64,000 bases of DNA from Serratia rubidaea (lineage in GTDB: Bacteria > Pseudomonadota > Gammaproteobacteria > Enterobacterales > Enterobacteriaceae). The DNA is taken from assembly GCA_901472405.1 (NCBI GenBank), contig LR590463.1, positions 4,216,001-4,280,000 on the forward strand, in the 5' to 3' direction. Below the pieces are notes generated by a model, which did not search any database, was not told the DNA's origin, and saw nothing but the letters and a program-made list of their open reading frames with translations. The position numbers and the translations under genes were made by a program. This document shows positions 27,743 to 36,497 of this stretch, piece after piece (position 1 is the stretch's first letter; each line of letters starts with the position of its first letter).

Positions 27743-28873
27743 TTAGCGCTTCGACTCGCGTCTGGCCTGCCGACGTTCGTCCTTCAGCAGTGCCGTATTG
27801 TGGTTTTCCAGCAGCTTCAGCGCCGTCTGGCGCCCGTCCTTGATTTTCCACAGCCCGATCGGCAGATCGCGCACCAGCGGCAGCACGCCGTTAAAGAAAA
27901 TGGAGAGATGACGCGGCTGCGCATCGGGCACCACGTCGTCCCCGAGCTGGCTGAAGTCCTGTTGAAAAGCGCCGTTGTGGCAGATATGCAGCAACCGCCG
28001 CGCCAGCTCCACGTGATCCATGTCGCCCAGCGCCATTTTGCCCGCCATGCGATCCAGCAGTGTCCGGCTCTCTTCCAGGGTGTGATTGACCTGACCGGCC
28101 TCGAACAGCCCGGTCTGAATATGGCGCAGCGCGCCGGCGCCGATCGACGAGGCCAGCGCGGCGATATCGTCGGCCAGCGCGCGCTGCAGCGTGCGCAGTC
28201 CGGTGGTAAAGTCCTGCGGCGCAAAATGCCCCAGCAGCAGATCCACCATCGCCATCGCCGACTGCTGATGCACGATGCTGTCGTAATAAAGGGTGCGCAG
28301 GCTCTGTTTGTGCTGCGGATTGTCGGTCAGCTCGGCGATCGCCCCGGCGATATTCAGCCCGGCCCGCAGCCGCTCGCCATGGTGTTGCTCCAGCGCCTCC
28401 AGATGCTGCTCCACCGTCTGGCGCAGCTCTTCATCGCCGTCGCTGCGCGCCTCGCGCTCCATCACCCGCAGCAGCAGGTCGCAGCGCGCCGGGTCATCGT
28501 CCAGCATGGCGAGCAGTTCGTCGGTTTCCGCCTTACGCTTTAAGGCGTCGCGCAGCCGCTGCAGCGACGCCTGCTGACGCCCGGCATCGCGCGCATCCAG
28601 CAGCGCGTACATTTTGTGCAGTTCAACTTTATTCAGCAGGTGGCGGTGGCGCACGTGGTGCTGGTTCAGGCGGCGCTGCTCGGCCTTCTTCTTGCTTTCC
28701 GCCTTTTCGCCAAACATCAGTCCGGCTTCTTCCTTGATATCGTCGGCGCTGGCCGCGCCCGCGGCGACATAGCCGGCGGCCTTGCCGCCGCTTTTATTCT
28801 GTCCGACCTCTCCCTGCTTCATCAGGGCGCGCAGCGGGTTTGGCGTAAACGCCAGGCTGGAGGATTTCAACAT
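27743..28873 (-). CDS. hrpJ: HrpJ, secretion gatekeeper (SctW)
   Basis: 376 residues, soluble, helical. HrpJ/SctW/YopN-type gatekeepers control the order of translocator and effector export and are themselves secreted. Seen: a Ser/Gly-rich N-terminus without signal peptide, then the helical repeats ALLDARDAGRQQASLQRLRDALKRK and SLRTLYYDSIVHQQSAMAMVDLLLG. First gene of the eleven-gene operon; GAGGAACC precedes the ATG and a good hrp box lies 30 bases upstream. Confidence 0.9.
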   Translation of the reverse strand: MLKSSSLAFTPNPLRALMKQGEVGQNKSGGKAAGYVAAGAASADDIKEEAGLMFGEKAESKKKAEQRRLNQHHVRHRHLLNKVELHKMYALLDARDAGRQQASLQRLRDALKRKAETDELLAMLDDDPARCDLLLRVMEREARSDGDEELRQTVEQHLEALEQHHGERLRAGLNIAGAIAELTDNPQHKQSLRTLYYDSIVHQQSAMAMVDLLLGHFAPQDFTTGLRTLQRALADDIAALASSIGAGALRHIQTGLFEAGQVNHTLEESRTLLDRMAGKMALGDMDHVELARRLLHICHNGAFQQDFSQLGDDVVPDAQPRHLSIFFNGVLPLVRDLPIGLWKIKDGRQTALKLLENHNTALLKDERRQARRESKR

Positions 28874-28902
28874 TGCCGGTTCCTCATCAAGATGACCCTC
28901 TT

Positions 28903-28930
28903 TCTGTGGCGCCGGCCGGCTTCAGGTTCC
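28903..28930 (-). promoter_or_regulatory. hrp box of the hrpJ operon
   Basis: On the minus strand: GGAACC (28930-28925), 15-base spacer, CCACAGA (28909-28903), which fits CCACNNA. Confidence 0.9.
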
Positions 28931-29097
28931 GAAAAAAAATAAAAGAATTGAGTTATTGGAAATTCAAATAATAACCAAATGAAATTAGTGCCAATCCTTG
29001 CACAACTATTTTTGTTTTTTTGCGGCTTTTTTCTCAGAACATTCTGAACACAAAAATAAAGGCAAATAAAAACAACACACTATTTACGAAATAAGAG

Positions 29098-29113
29098 TGG
29101 CACAGCGCTTGCT
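29098..29113 (+). promoter_or_regulatory. Sigma-54 promoter of hrpL
   Basis: TGGCAC-AGCGC-TTGCT matches the -24/-12 consensus (TGGCAC-N5-TTGCW) perfectly, 46 bases before the hrpL start. It is the expected target of HrpS. The AT-rich 110 bases upstream would suit DNA bending and activator binding. Confidence 0.95.
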
Positions 29114-29158
29114 ATTTAACAGTGAACTCACTGAGATTTTATTTAAGGAGAAATAAAA

Positions 29159-29705
29159 ATGATGAATTCATTCACTGCCAGCGCAATGCCGACCAACGCC
29201 ATAGATATACCCGTGGACTGGGAAGGTATTTTCAAGCAATCGAACAAAAAGCTGATTAATTTCATTCGAAGGAGAGTCGCCAGTACGGAGGATGTGGAAG
29301 ATATCGCGCAGATGACCTTGCCTGGAAGTGCTGCGCAACCGGCATAAATTTACCGGCGCCTCACTGCCGGAAACCTGGATGTTCGGCATCGCCATCAACC
29401 TGATCCGCAACCACTACAAGCGTCAGCAGCACCGTTATCTGTTTGATACGCTGAATGATGAGGTGCTGGAAAATCTGCTGCATGACGACGATCCGAGCGC
29501 GCTGACCGAGCATCAACGGCTGCTCACCACCGCCCTGACCTCGATTGACCGGCTGCCGGAAGAAATTAAACGTATGCTGACGATTTTAATCGGCGATGAC
29601 GGCAGCTATCAGGATATCGCCCAGCAGCTGAATATCCCGATCGGCACCGTGCGCTCCCGTCTGTCGCGCGCCAGAGAAACGCTGAAAAACCAGGTATTCC
29701 GCTGA
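29159..29705 (+). CDS. hrpL: HrpL, ECF sigma factor of the Hrp regulon (frame change at 29316-29322)
   Basis: About 181 residues after joining. Region 2 is visible as INFIRRRVASTEDVEDIAQMT followed, in the next frame, by LEVLRNRHKFTGASLPETWMFGIAINLIRNHYKR; region 4 as DRLPEEIKRMLTILIGDDGSYQDIAQQLNIPIGTVRSRLSRARETL. The first frame stops at 29347. One extra base in ACCTTGCCTGG explains the break. HrpL reads the hrp boxes listed here. AAGGAG precedes the ATG at eight bases; expression is from the sigma-54 promoter at 29098. Divergent from hrpJ, as in P. syringae. Confidence 0.92.
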
Positions 29706-29931
29706 TTGTCGCCGACGCGCCAGGGAAAAATAGCCGGTAAAAATAACGTTCAAATAAAAATAATGAAAATCCGAACTAAAATAAATAACCGCCGCGCGCC
29801 GTAAAAAACGGCGTAAACGAAGAAACCAGTCCTATTTTTTCAGAAAATGCTACGTTACTCTGCGGTTAATACACGGCATTAGCCGCGCTGGCGCCATGAC
29901 GGCAACGGCGCGATAACAAGGAGATGATCTA

Positions 29932-31392
29932 TTGCAGCGTTTTTTCCACTGGCTCGATCCCTCGCTGACGGCAACGGAATCCTTATCGTCCATTGCGCTC
30001 AACCGCATTCACGACGCTATTTACCTGCTCGATCAGGATTTAACCATAAAATACGTCAATGAACGCGCCTGTAACCTGATGGGATACAGCAAAAAAGCGC
30101 TGCTCAGCAGCAATTTTGCCGCCATTGCCCCTGAACTGGCGGACGGCGATGTCGCCGCGCTGTGGTGGAAGCTGACGATGCGCCCGGAAGGCATCACCTT
30201 TACCTCCCAGCACCAGCATCGCAACGGCGAGATCATCGCCGTCCAGGTCAGCTCCAGCCGCTATCAGCACGGCGGCCGGCCGCATGCGCTGTGCATCGTC
30301 AGCGATGTCCGCGAGCTGAAGAAAAAGGAGGCGATTCAGCATCTGCGGGAGAAGCAGTTCCGCGCGCTGGTCGAGAACTCGCCGGATATGGTGGCGCGCT
30401 TCGATCTCTCCTTCCGCTGTATTTACGTCAATCCGCGCGTGCTGAGCTGGTTTAACCGCAGCGAAAGCCAGATCTTCGGCTGGAAGCTGACCGAAAGCGT
30501 GCCGCACCATAACGCCGGCATGGAGCTGCTGCGCCTGATCGCCCATACCATGAGCAGCTCCACCCCTACCGACGGCGAGATCGCGCTGGATCATCAGAGC
30601 CAGCAGCGCGTGCTGCACGTGCGCAGCGTGCCGGAGTTTAATCTGGAGGGCGAACTGGAGAGCGTGCTGGCCATCGGCCGCGATATCACCGGCATCCGGC
30701 TGGCGGAGAAAGAGCTGCGCGACGCCCACCAGCAGCTGCGCCTGCTGGCGCGCAATCAGGAAGCGCGGCGCGAGGCGGAACGCAAATACCTGGCCAGCGA
30801 GATCCATGACGAGCTGGGCCAGCACCTGACCTCGCTGCGGGTCGGACTGTCGCTGATCCGCATGCAGTCGCCGGAAAATAACGCCGCCGTCCATCTGCAG
30901 GTGGAAAACCTGATGCGTCTGGTGGACAGCACCATTCAGGTGGTGCGCGACGTCTCCACCCGGCTGCGGCCGAATATGCTCAATATGGGGCTGCTGCCGG
31001 CGCTGGAGTGGCTGCGCGATGAGTTTAACCGCCAGCAGAAGTGCCGCTGCATTCTGATCGCCACCACGGAGAAAAAGCTGCAGCTGGACGACTCCAGCAC
31101 CACCGCCGCCTTCCGCGTGGTGCAGGAGTCGCTGACCAACGTCACCCGCCATGCCAAGGCCAGCAGCGTCTATATCTTTGTGCGCCAGCGCGGCGAGAAG
31201 CTGGAGATCGAAGTGGTGGACAACGGCCGCGGCTTTGACCAGCAGCGCGTGCGCTCCAACGCCTGGGGACTGCCGGGGATGAAGGAGCGGGCGGAAATGC
31301 TGCAGGGCTGGCTGACCATCGACAGCAAACCGGGCGAAGGCACCCGCGTACGGCTCAACTTCCCGCTCAACCGACAAAATCTTGATAAATAA
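29932..31392 (+). CDS. hrpX: HrpX, cytoplasmic PAS histidine kinase; TTG start
   Basis: 486 residues: two PAS domains (about 20-130 and 145-260), a HisKA_3 dimerisation helix with the phospho-accepting His in ASEIHDELGQHLTSLRVGL, and an HATPase domain (VVQESLTNVTRHA, VVDNGRGFD, GLPGMKERAEML). There is no membrane segment, so the signal is sensed in the cytosol. AAGGAG lies eight bases before the TTG; the nearby ATG at 29924 is in another frame. It forms a two-component pair with hrpY, 15 bases downstream, and is typical of enterobacterial Hrp clusters, not of P. syringae. Confidence 0.93.
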   Translation: MQRFFHWLDPSLTATESLSSIALNRIHDAIYLLDQDLTIKYVNERACNLMGYSKKALLSSNFAAIAPELADGDVAALWWKLTMRPEGITFTSQHQHRNGEIIAVQVSSSRYQHGGRPHALCIVSDVRELKKKEAIQHLREKQFRALVENSPDMVARFDLSFRCIYVNPRVLSWFNRSESQIFGWKLTESVPHHNAGMELLRLIAHTMSSSTPTDGEIALDHQSQQRVLHVRSVPEFNLEGELESVLAIGRDITGIRLAEKELRDAHQQLRLLARNQEARREAERKYLASEIHDELGQHLTSLRVGLSLIRMQSPENNAAVHLQVENLMRLVDSTIQVVRDVSTRLRPNMLNMGLLPALEWLRDEFNRQQKCRCILIATTEKKLQLDDSSTTAAFRVVQESLTNVTRHAKASSVYIFVRQRGEKLEIEVVDNGRGFDQQRVRSNAWGLPGMKERAEMLQGWLTIDSKPGEGTRVRLNFPLNRQNLDK

Positions 31393-31407
31393 TAAAGCGA
31401 GAAAGAC

Positions 31408-32046
31408 ATGACCCAGCCAATACGTTTAATGATTGCCGAAGATCACGCCATTATGCGCGAAGGCCTGAAGCAGCTGTTCCTGCTGGATGCCGGCATCAAG
31501 GTGGTCGCCGAAGCCGCGGACGGCGGCCGGGTGCTGGAACGGCTGCGCGCCGGCGACGTCGATCTGCTGCTGCTGGATATTTCCATGCCGGGGATCAGCG
31601 GCGAAGATCTGATCAACCGCATCAGCAGCCAGCACCCCGATCTGAAGATCCTGGTGCTCAGCATGTTTAATGAGCCGCAGATCGCCCAGCGCATGCTGGA
31701 ACACGGCGCGCTGGGCTATATCACCAAGGATCGCAACCCGGAGGCGCTGCTGAACGCCATCCGCAGCGTCGCCGGCGGCGCGCGCTATATCGACCATGAG
31801 CTGGCGCAGAAGATCGTCTTCGCCCAGTATCAGAGCAACAGCGCGCCCCACGAGAACCTGACCCTGCGCGAACGGCAGATAATGATTATGCTGGCCCACG
31901 GCGAGTCGATTAACGCCATCGCCGACACCCTGGCCATCAGCAATAAAACCGTCAGCACCTATAAATCGCGGTTGATGAAAAAGATGGGCTTCAGCGCCAA
32001 TGCCGATATCGTCAAGTACGCCATCAGCCATAACCTGGTGCAGTAA
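31408..32046 (+). CDS. hrpY: HrpY, NarL/FixJ-type response regulator
   Basis: 212 residues: a receiver domain with the acidic pair AEDH, phospho-acceptor Asp in LLLLDISMPG and Lys in YITKD, followed by a LuxR-type helix-turn-helix (LTLRERQIMIMLAHGESINAIADTLAISNKTVSTYKSRLMKKMG). Phosphorylated by HrpX, HrpY activates hrpS in Erwinia and Pantoea. Here hrpS lies about 24 kb away, so the target must be reached at a distance. GCGAGAAAG precedes the ATG. Confidence 0.95.
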   Translation: MTQPIRLMIAEDHAIMREGLKQLFLLDAGIKVVAEAADGGRVLERLRAGDVDLLLLDISMPGISGEDLINRISSQHPDLKILVLSMFNEPQIAQRMLEHGALGYITKDRNPEALLNAIRSVAGGARYIDHELAQKIVFAQYQSNSAPHENLTLRERQIMIMLAHGESINAIADTLAISNKTVSTYKSRLMKKMGFSANADIVKYAISHNLVQ

Positions 32047-32053
32047 GGCGGGA

Positions 32054-32091
32054 CGGGAAAAAAATAAGGCACGCCGTCGCCGGCGTGCCTT
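32054..32091 (-). terminator. Intrinsic terminator of copA, possibly shared with hrpXY
   Basis: AAGGCACGCCG (32066-32076) pairs perfectly with CGGCGTGCCTT (32081-32091). Read on the minus strand the stem is followed by a run of T residues, ideal for copA. It also lies just downstream of hrpY. Confidence 0.85.
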
Positions 32092-32111
32092 GGTCATTGA
32101 CTACCTCAGGC

Positions 32112-34613
32112 TCAGAGCCCTTCCGCCTGTCGCAGCGGCGGCGTAAAGCGGCGCAGCCGCAGCGCGTTGCTCACCACGAATACGCTGGATAACGCCATGG
32201 CGCTGGCGGCGAACACCGGCGACAGCAGCATGCCGTTCAGCGGATACAGAACGCCCGCCGCCACCGGAATCAACGCCACGTTATAGGCGAAGGCCCAGAA
32301 CAGGTTCTGTTTGATATTCACCAGCGTGGCTTTCGACAGCGCAATCGCGCTGGAAACGCCGCCCAGATCGCCGGACATCAGCACCACGTCGGCAGCCTCG
32401 ATGGCAATATCCGTGCCGGTGCCGATGGCGATGCCCACGTGCGCGGCGGCCAGCGCCGGCGCATCGTTGATGCCGTCACCGACGTAGGCCACCGGCCCAT
32501 ATTCGGCGGCCAGACGCTCAATGGCCGCAACTTTACCGTCCGGCAGCACTTCGGCCACCACCTCATCAATCCCCAGCTGACGGGCAATCGCCTGCGCGGT
32601 GCGGCGGTTGTCGCCGGTGACCATCGCCACCTTCAGCCCCAATTCGTGCAGCGCCTTAATCGCCGGCAGGGTGGTGTCCTTAATCGGGTCGGCCACCGCA
32701 ATCATCGCCGCCAGCCGGCCGTCGATGGCGACGTACAGCGGCGTTTTGCCCTCGTCGCCCAGTCGCTCGGCGTCTGTCGCCATCTGCGCCACGTCCAGCC
32801 CCAGCTGCTGCATATAGCGATCCGCGCCCACCGCGATGGTCATCCCTTCGATATCGGCGTTCACGCCAAAGCCGGTGACCGACTCAAAGCGGGTGATGGT
32901 CGACAGCGGCAGGTTTTCATGCTGCGCGGCATCGACAATGGCGCGGGCGATCGGGTGCTCCGATTTGTCCTCCACCGTCGCCACCAGCCCCAGCACCTGC
33001 GCGCGTTCAAAACCGGGCGCCAGCACCAGATCGGTCAGCTCCGGGCGGCCTTTGGTCAGGGTGCCGGTTTTATCCACCGCCACCACCGCCGCATCACGCA
33101 GCGACTGCAGCGCCTCCCCTTTGCGGAACAGCACGCCCAGCTGCGCCGCGCGCCCGGTGCCCACCATGATGGAGGTCGGCGTCGCCAGCCCCATGGCGCA
33201 CGGACAGGCGATAATCAGCACCACTACCGCATTCACCAGCGCAAACGACAACGCCGGCGACGGCCCGAAGAACAGCCAGACCAGGAACGTCAGCAGCGCC
33301 ACGCTCATCACCGCCGGTACAAACCACATGGTGATGCGGTCCACCAGCGCCTGGATCGGCAGCTTGGCGCCCTGCGCCTGCTCCACCATGCGGATAATCT
33401 GCGCCAGCATGGTGTCGCTGCCGACTTTGGTCGCCTTAAACGTCAGCGCGCCGTTCTGGTTGACCGTGCCGCCGACCACTTCGGCGCCGCTTTTTTTCTC
33501 AACCGGCACCGGCTCGCCGCTGATCATCGACTCATCGACAAAGCTTTCGCCCTCCAGCACTTCACCGTCCACCGGGATGCGCTCGCCGGGGCGAACTTCA
33601 ATAATGTCCTCACGTTTGACCTCGGCGATATCCACCTCCGCCGCCTTGCCGTCGCGCAGCACGCGGGCGGTTTTGGCCTGCAGCCCCACCAGCCGCTTGA
33701 TGGCCTCCGAGGTATTGCCCTTGGCGCGGGCTTCAAAGTAGCGTCCGAGCAGAATCAGCGCGACGATCACCGCGGCGGCTTCATAGTAAACGTTGACCGT
33801 GCCGGCCGGCAGCCACTGCGGCGCAAAGGTGGCCACCAGCGAATAGCCGTAGGCGGCGCTGACCCCGGTCGCCACCAGCGAGTTCATATCGGGCGCGCCG
33901 CGCAGCAGGGCCGGAATGCCTTTCTGGAAAAAGCGCAGCCCGGGGCCGAACAGTACGATCGAGGTCAGCACAAACTGCAGGTACCAGCTGTTCTGCGTGC
34001 CAATGGTGCGATCGATAAAGGCATGCATGCCCGGCACCAGATGCGAGCCCATCTCCAGCACGAACACCGGCAGCGCGAAGCAAACGGCCACCAGCAACGC
34101 CTTTTTCAACGAACTCAGTTCCGCCGCCTGACGCACCGCCTGATCGGCGGTATCGCTCTTATCGGCGGCGATCAGCTGCGCCTCATAGCCCGCCTGCGCG
34201 ACGGCGGCGATCAGCGCCTGGGGATCCACCCCGGCGGCGGCCTGCACCTGCGCGCGTTCGGTGGCCAGGTTAACCGTAGCCTGCTCGACGCCGCTGACCG
34301 CGGCCAGCGCGCGTTCAACCCGGCCCACGCACGAGGCGCAGGTCATGCCGGTCACCGACAGGTTGATGGTTTCCTGCTCTACCGTATAGCCCGCGTCATT
34401 CACCGCCTTCACCGCCGCCGCCACGTCGGGCGCGCCGCTGAAGGTGACGAATGCGCGCTCGGTCGCCAGGTTAACGCTGGCATCGGCGACGCCGGGCACG
34501 GCCTTGAGCGCACGCTCCACGCGCCCCACGCACGAGGCGCAGGTCATGCCGACGACGGGGAAATCGATCGCGGCGGACTCACCGGATCGGGATGGCGTCA
34601 AATGGGTGCTCAT
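32112..34613 (-). CDS. copA: CopA, Cu(I)-exporting P1B-type ATPase
   Basis: 833 residues. Two N-terminal heavy-metal-binding domains each carry GMTCASC; then eight membrane segments with the CPC metal site ([13 protein letters not shown]), the phosphorylated Asp in [10 protein letters not shown], and ATP-binding motifs ([36 protein letters not shown]). It pumps cytosolic copper or silver to the periplasm. GGAGGAG precedes the ATG. It is 56 bases downstream of copZ and both are likely expressed from the MerR-type promoter at 34908-34938. Confidence 0.97.
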   Translation of the reverse strand: MSTHLTPSRSGESAAIDFPVVGMTCASCVGRVERALKAVPGVADASVNLATERAFVTFSGAPDVAAAVKAVNDAGYTVEQETINLSVTGMTCASCVGRVERALAAVSGVEQATVNLATERAQVQAAAGVDPQALIAAVAQAGYEAQLIAADKSDTADQAVRQAAELSSLKKALLVAVCFALPVFVLEMGSHLVPGMHAFIDRTIGTQNSWYLQFVLTSIVLFGPGLRFFQKGIPALLRGAPDMNSLVATGVSAAYGYSLVATFAPQWLPAGTVNVYYEAAAVIVALILLGRYFEARAKGNTSEAIKRLVGLQAKTARVLRDGKAAEVDIAEVKREDIIEVRPGERIPVDGEVLEGESFVDESMISGEPVPVEKKSGAEVVGGTVNQNGALTFKATKVGSDTMLAQIIRMVEQAQGAKLPIQALVDRITMWFVPAVMSVALLTFLVWLFFGPSPALSFALVNAVVVLIIACPCAMGLATPTSIMVGTGRAAQLGVLFRKGEALQSLRDAAVVAVDKTGTLTKGRPELTDLVLAPGFERAQVLGLVATVEDKSEHPIARAIVDAAQHENLPLSTITRFESVTGFGVNADIEGMTIAVGADRYMQQLGLDVAQMATDAERLGDEGKTPLYVAIDGRLAAMIAVADPIKDTTLPAIKALHELGLKVAMVTGDNRRTAQAIARQLGIDEVVAEVLPDGKVAAIERLAAEYGPVAYVGDGINDAPALAAAHVGIAIGTGTDIAIEAADVVLMSGDLGGVSSAIALSKATLVNIKQNLFWAFAYNVALIPVAAGVLYPLNGMLLSPVFAASAMALSSVFVVSNALRLRRFTPPLRQAEGL

Positions 34614-34669
34614 AACAAACTCCTCCTACTACAGCGCCCCGCCATACCGCAGGGCGCTCCTTTTGCTGT

Positions 34670-34879
34670 TCAGTCTGACTCGACGCTGGCGTGGAAACCG
34701 GCCGCGGCCAGATCGGCCATCAGTTCGGCGCCGTCAGCGCGGCTGGCGATCGTCACCCGCTTGGTTGCCGGGTCGGCATCGACCTGCGCCTGCGGGTCCC
34801 GCGCCTTGATGGTTTTGGCGATCGAAGCGGCGCAGCCGCCGCACTTCATCGTCGGAATATGCAGCTGTAAATGGTTCAT
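34670..34879 (-). CDS. copZ: CopZ-like copper chaperone (HMA domain)
   Basis: 69 residues forming one heavy-metal-associated domain with the metal-binding motif MKCGGC near the N-terminus. Such chaperones carry Cu(I) to CopA. The start at 34879 gives the natural length and has AAGGAG upstream. It is the first gene of the copZ-copA unit. Confidence 0.9.
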   Translation of the reverse strand: MNHLQLHIPTMKCGGCAASIAKTIKARDPQAQVDADPATKRVTIASRADGAELMADLAAAGFHASVESD

Positions 34880-34907
34880 AAATGGCTCCTTGCGTAAGTT
34901 GGACTCC

Positions 34908-34938
34908 ATCGTCAACCTTGACCTAACGTCAAGGTCAA
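34908..34938 (-). promoter_or_regulatory. MerR-family (CueR-type) promoter/operator of copZA
   Basis: On the minus strand: -35 TTGACC (34938-34933), an unusually long 19-base spacer, -10 GACGAT (34913-34908). The spacer holds a perfect dyad, ACCTTGAC-N5-GTCAAGGT (34915-34935). A 19-base spacer with a central dyad is the signature of promoters untwisted by MerR-family activators such as CueR. The regulator gene is not in this window. Confidence 0.85.
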
Positions 34939-35035
34939 TCCTTTTTTGCAAAGTATTTCTTTTTTTATTTGATGCGGCGGCACCACAGAAAAAACGGCGC
35001 CGCGCGGGGGATGGCGTAACCAAACGCTTTGTTAT

Positions 35036-35060
35036 CCGGCCGCTGTGACACGGCGGCCGG
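35036..35060. terminator. Possible terminator hairpin after the aminotransferase gene
   Basis: CCGGCCGC (35036-35043) pairs with GCGGCCGG (35053-35060) 43 bases downstream of the minus-strand stop at 35103. There is no T-run, so the role is uncertain. Confidence 0.35.
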
Positions 35061-35102
35061 TGTTATGGCATGGATTAAACGTCAGCGGGCGTTATGCCGC
35101 CG

Positions 35103-36446
35103 TTATTGCCCGTTTCCCAAGGCAATAATAGCATCTCTCACCCGGGGCAAGGCGCTTTCTATCTGTTCCGGCAGCACGGCGCACACGGCGGCTCGGAACC
35201 ACCATTCGGCGCGCGCCATGCCAAAATAGCTGAACGGCACGACCGCCAGGCCGGCATGGTCAATCAGATAGCGGCTCACGTCCTCGGGCGTGCGCAGCAC
35301 CTGACCCGCCGGCGTCACCCTGCCCGCCAGGTTAAACTGCATCGACAGGTAGATGCCGCCCATCGGCGCCATGGCGTCTACCGGTAGCCCTTCCGCCTTC
35401 ATCCGCTGTATGCCGGTATGCAGCAGCTGCAGCGAGTTAAAGATCTGGCCCTTAAAGGTCGCCAGATGATCCTGCAGCAGCGCGTGATCATGCAGCAGCG
35501 CCGCCATGGCCAGCTGCTCCGCCTTTGGCGCGATCGCGCCGATATGCTCGATCATCAGCTTCATCTTATCAATGACGTCCGCCGGCCCCATGCCCCAGCC
35601 CACCCGCAGCCCCGTCGCGGCGAAGGCTTTAGAACCGCCGTCCACCACGATGGTGTACGCTTTCAGCTCCGGCCGGAGCTGCACCGGCTGATAGTGCGGC
35701 AATGCCTGATAGCTCAGCATCCAGTAGACCTGGTCAAACACAATGTACAGCGGCTTCTGCCGGCCGCGCCGCCGCCGGTTTTCCGCCGCCACCAGATCGC
35801 AAATCTCCTCCAGCGCCTGCCGGGAGAACATGGTGCCCACCGGGTTTTGCGGTGAGCACAGGGCGATGACCCGCGCCTCCCGCAGATAGGGCAAGAAATC
35901 CTGCGCCGTCGGCAGGAACTGATTTTCCGCCGTGGTTTCCACCGCCACGCCTTTGGCGCCGCACAGGGTCGCATAATACATATTGTTCCAGGAGGGCGCG
36001 GGATAAACCACCGTGTCGCCGGGGTCAGCCACGGCCAACAGCGCCAGGTACAGTAAAGGGCGCGCGCCGCCGGAAATAATAATTTCACTCGCCGGATCGT
36101 ACTCAACGTCGAAGCTGCGTTTGCACAGGCCGGCGATCGCCTCGCGCAGCGGCAGTACGCCTTCCAGCGGCGGGTAATCATGCTGATTATCCGCGTAGGC
36201 CTGATAAATGGCCTGGCGCAGAACGCCGGGCAGCGGGAAACGCGCCGGATCAAAATCACCGATAATCAGGTCGCAGATCCGCCGGCCGTCGTCAATCTGC
36301 CGCTGTACATAGGACGCCAGCTTGATAATGCCGGAGTAGTCCAGCTCCACCGCCAGGCGCGACAGGCGCGGCGCGGCGGCGTCGCGCGGACGGCCCTCCG
36401 CGGCGATATCCCCAGTCTGTGCCGGTTGGCTTAATATCTCATTCAT
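35103..36446 (-). CDS. Class I/II PLP-dependent aminotransferase
   Basis: 447 residues. Fold type I landmarks: the PLP-phosphate segment IISGGARPLL, the aromatic-stacking region PAPSWNNMYY, the Asn in CSPQNPVGTMFS, Asp/Tyr in VFDQVYW and the Schiff-base Lys in VDGGSKAFAATGLRVGWGMG. Aspartate aminotransferase-like. It is the third gene of a minus-strand operon with a cysteine desulfurase and an unknown protein (37721-38590), 51 bases downstream of the desulfurase. The operon is preceded by a CueR-type promoter, which suggests copper-linked expression. The substrate is unknown; an N-terminal extension of about 30 residues precedes the core fold. Confidence 0.85.
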   Translation of the reverse strand: MNEILSQPAQTGDIAAEGRPRDAAAPRLSRLAVELDYSGIIKLASYVQRQIDDGRRICDLIIGDFDPARFPLPGVLRQAIYQAYADNQHDYPPLEGVLPLREAIAGLCKRSFDVEYDPASEIIISGGARPLLYLALLAVADPGDTVVYPAPSWNNMYYATLCGAKGVAVETTAENQFLPTAQDFLPYLREARVIALCSPQNPVGTMFSRQALEEICDLVAAENRRRRGRQKPLYIVFDQVYWMLSYQALPHYQPVQLRPELKAYTIVVDGGSKAFAATGLRVGWGMGPADVIDKMKLMIEHIGAIAPKAEQLAMAALLHDHALLQDHLATFKGQIFNSLQLLHTGIQRMKAEGLPVDAMAPMGGIYLSMQFNLAGRVTPAGQVLRTPEDVSRYLIDHAGLAVVPFSYFGMARAEWWFRAAVCAVLPEQIESALPRVRDAIIALGNGQ

Positions 36447-36497
36447 AGAGGTGACCTTATATTCGCTATGTTGTGCTGCCAGTCAGGATGCAGGGGC

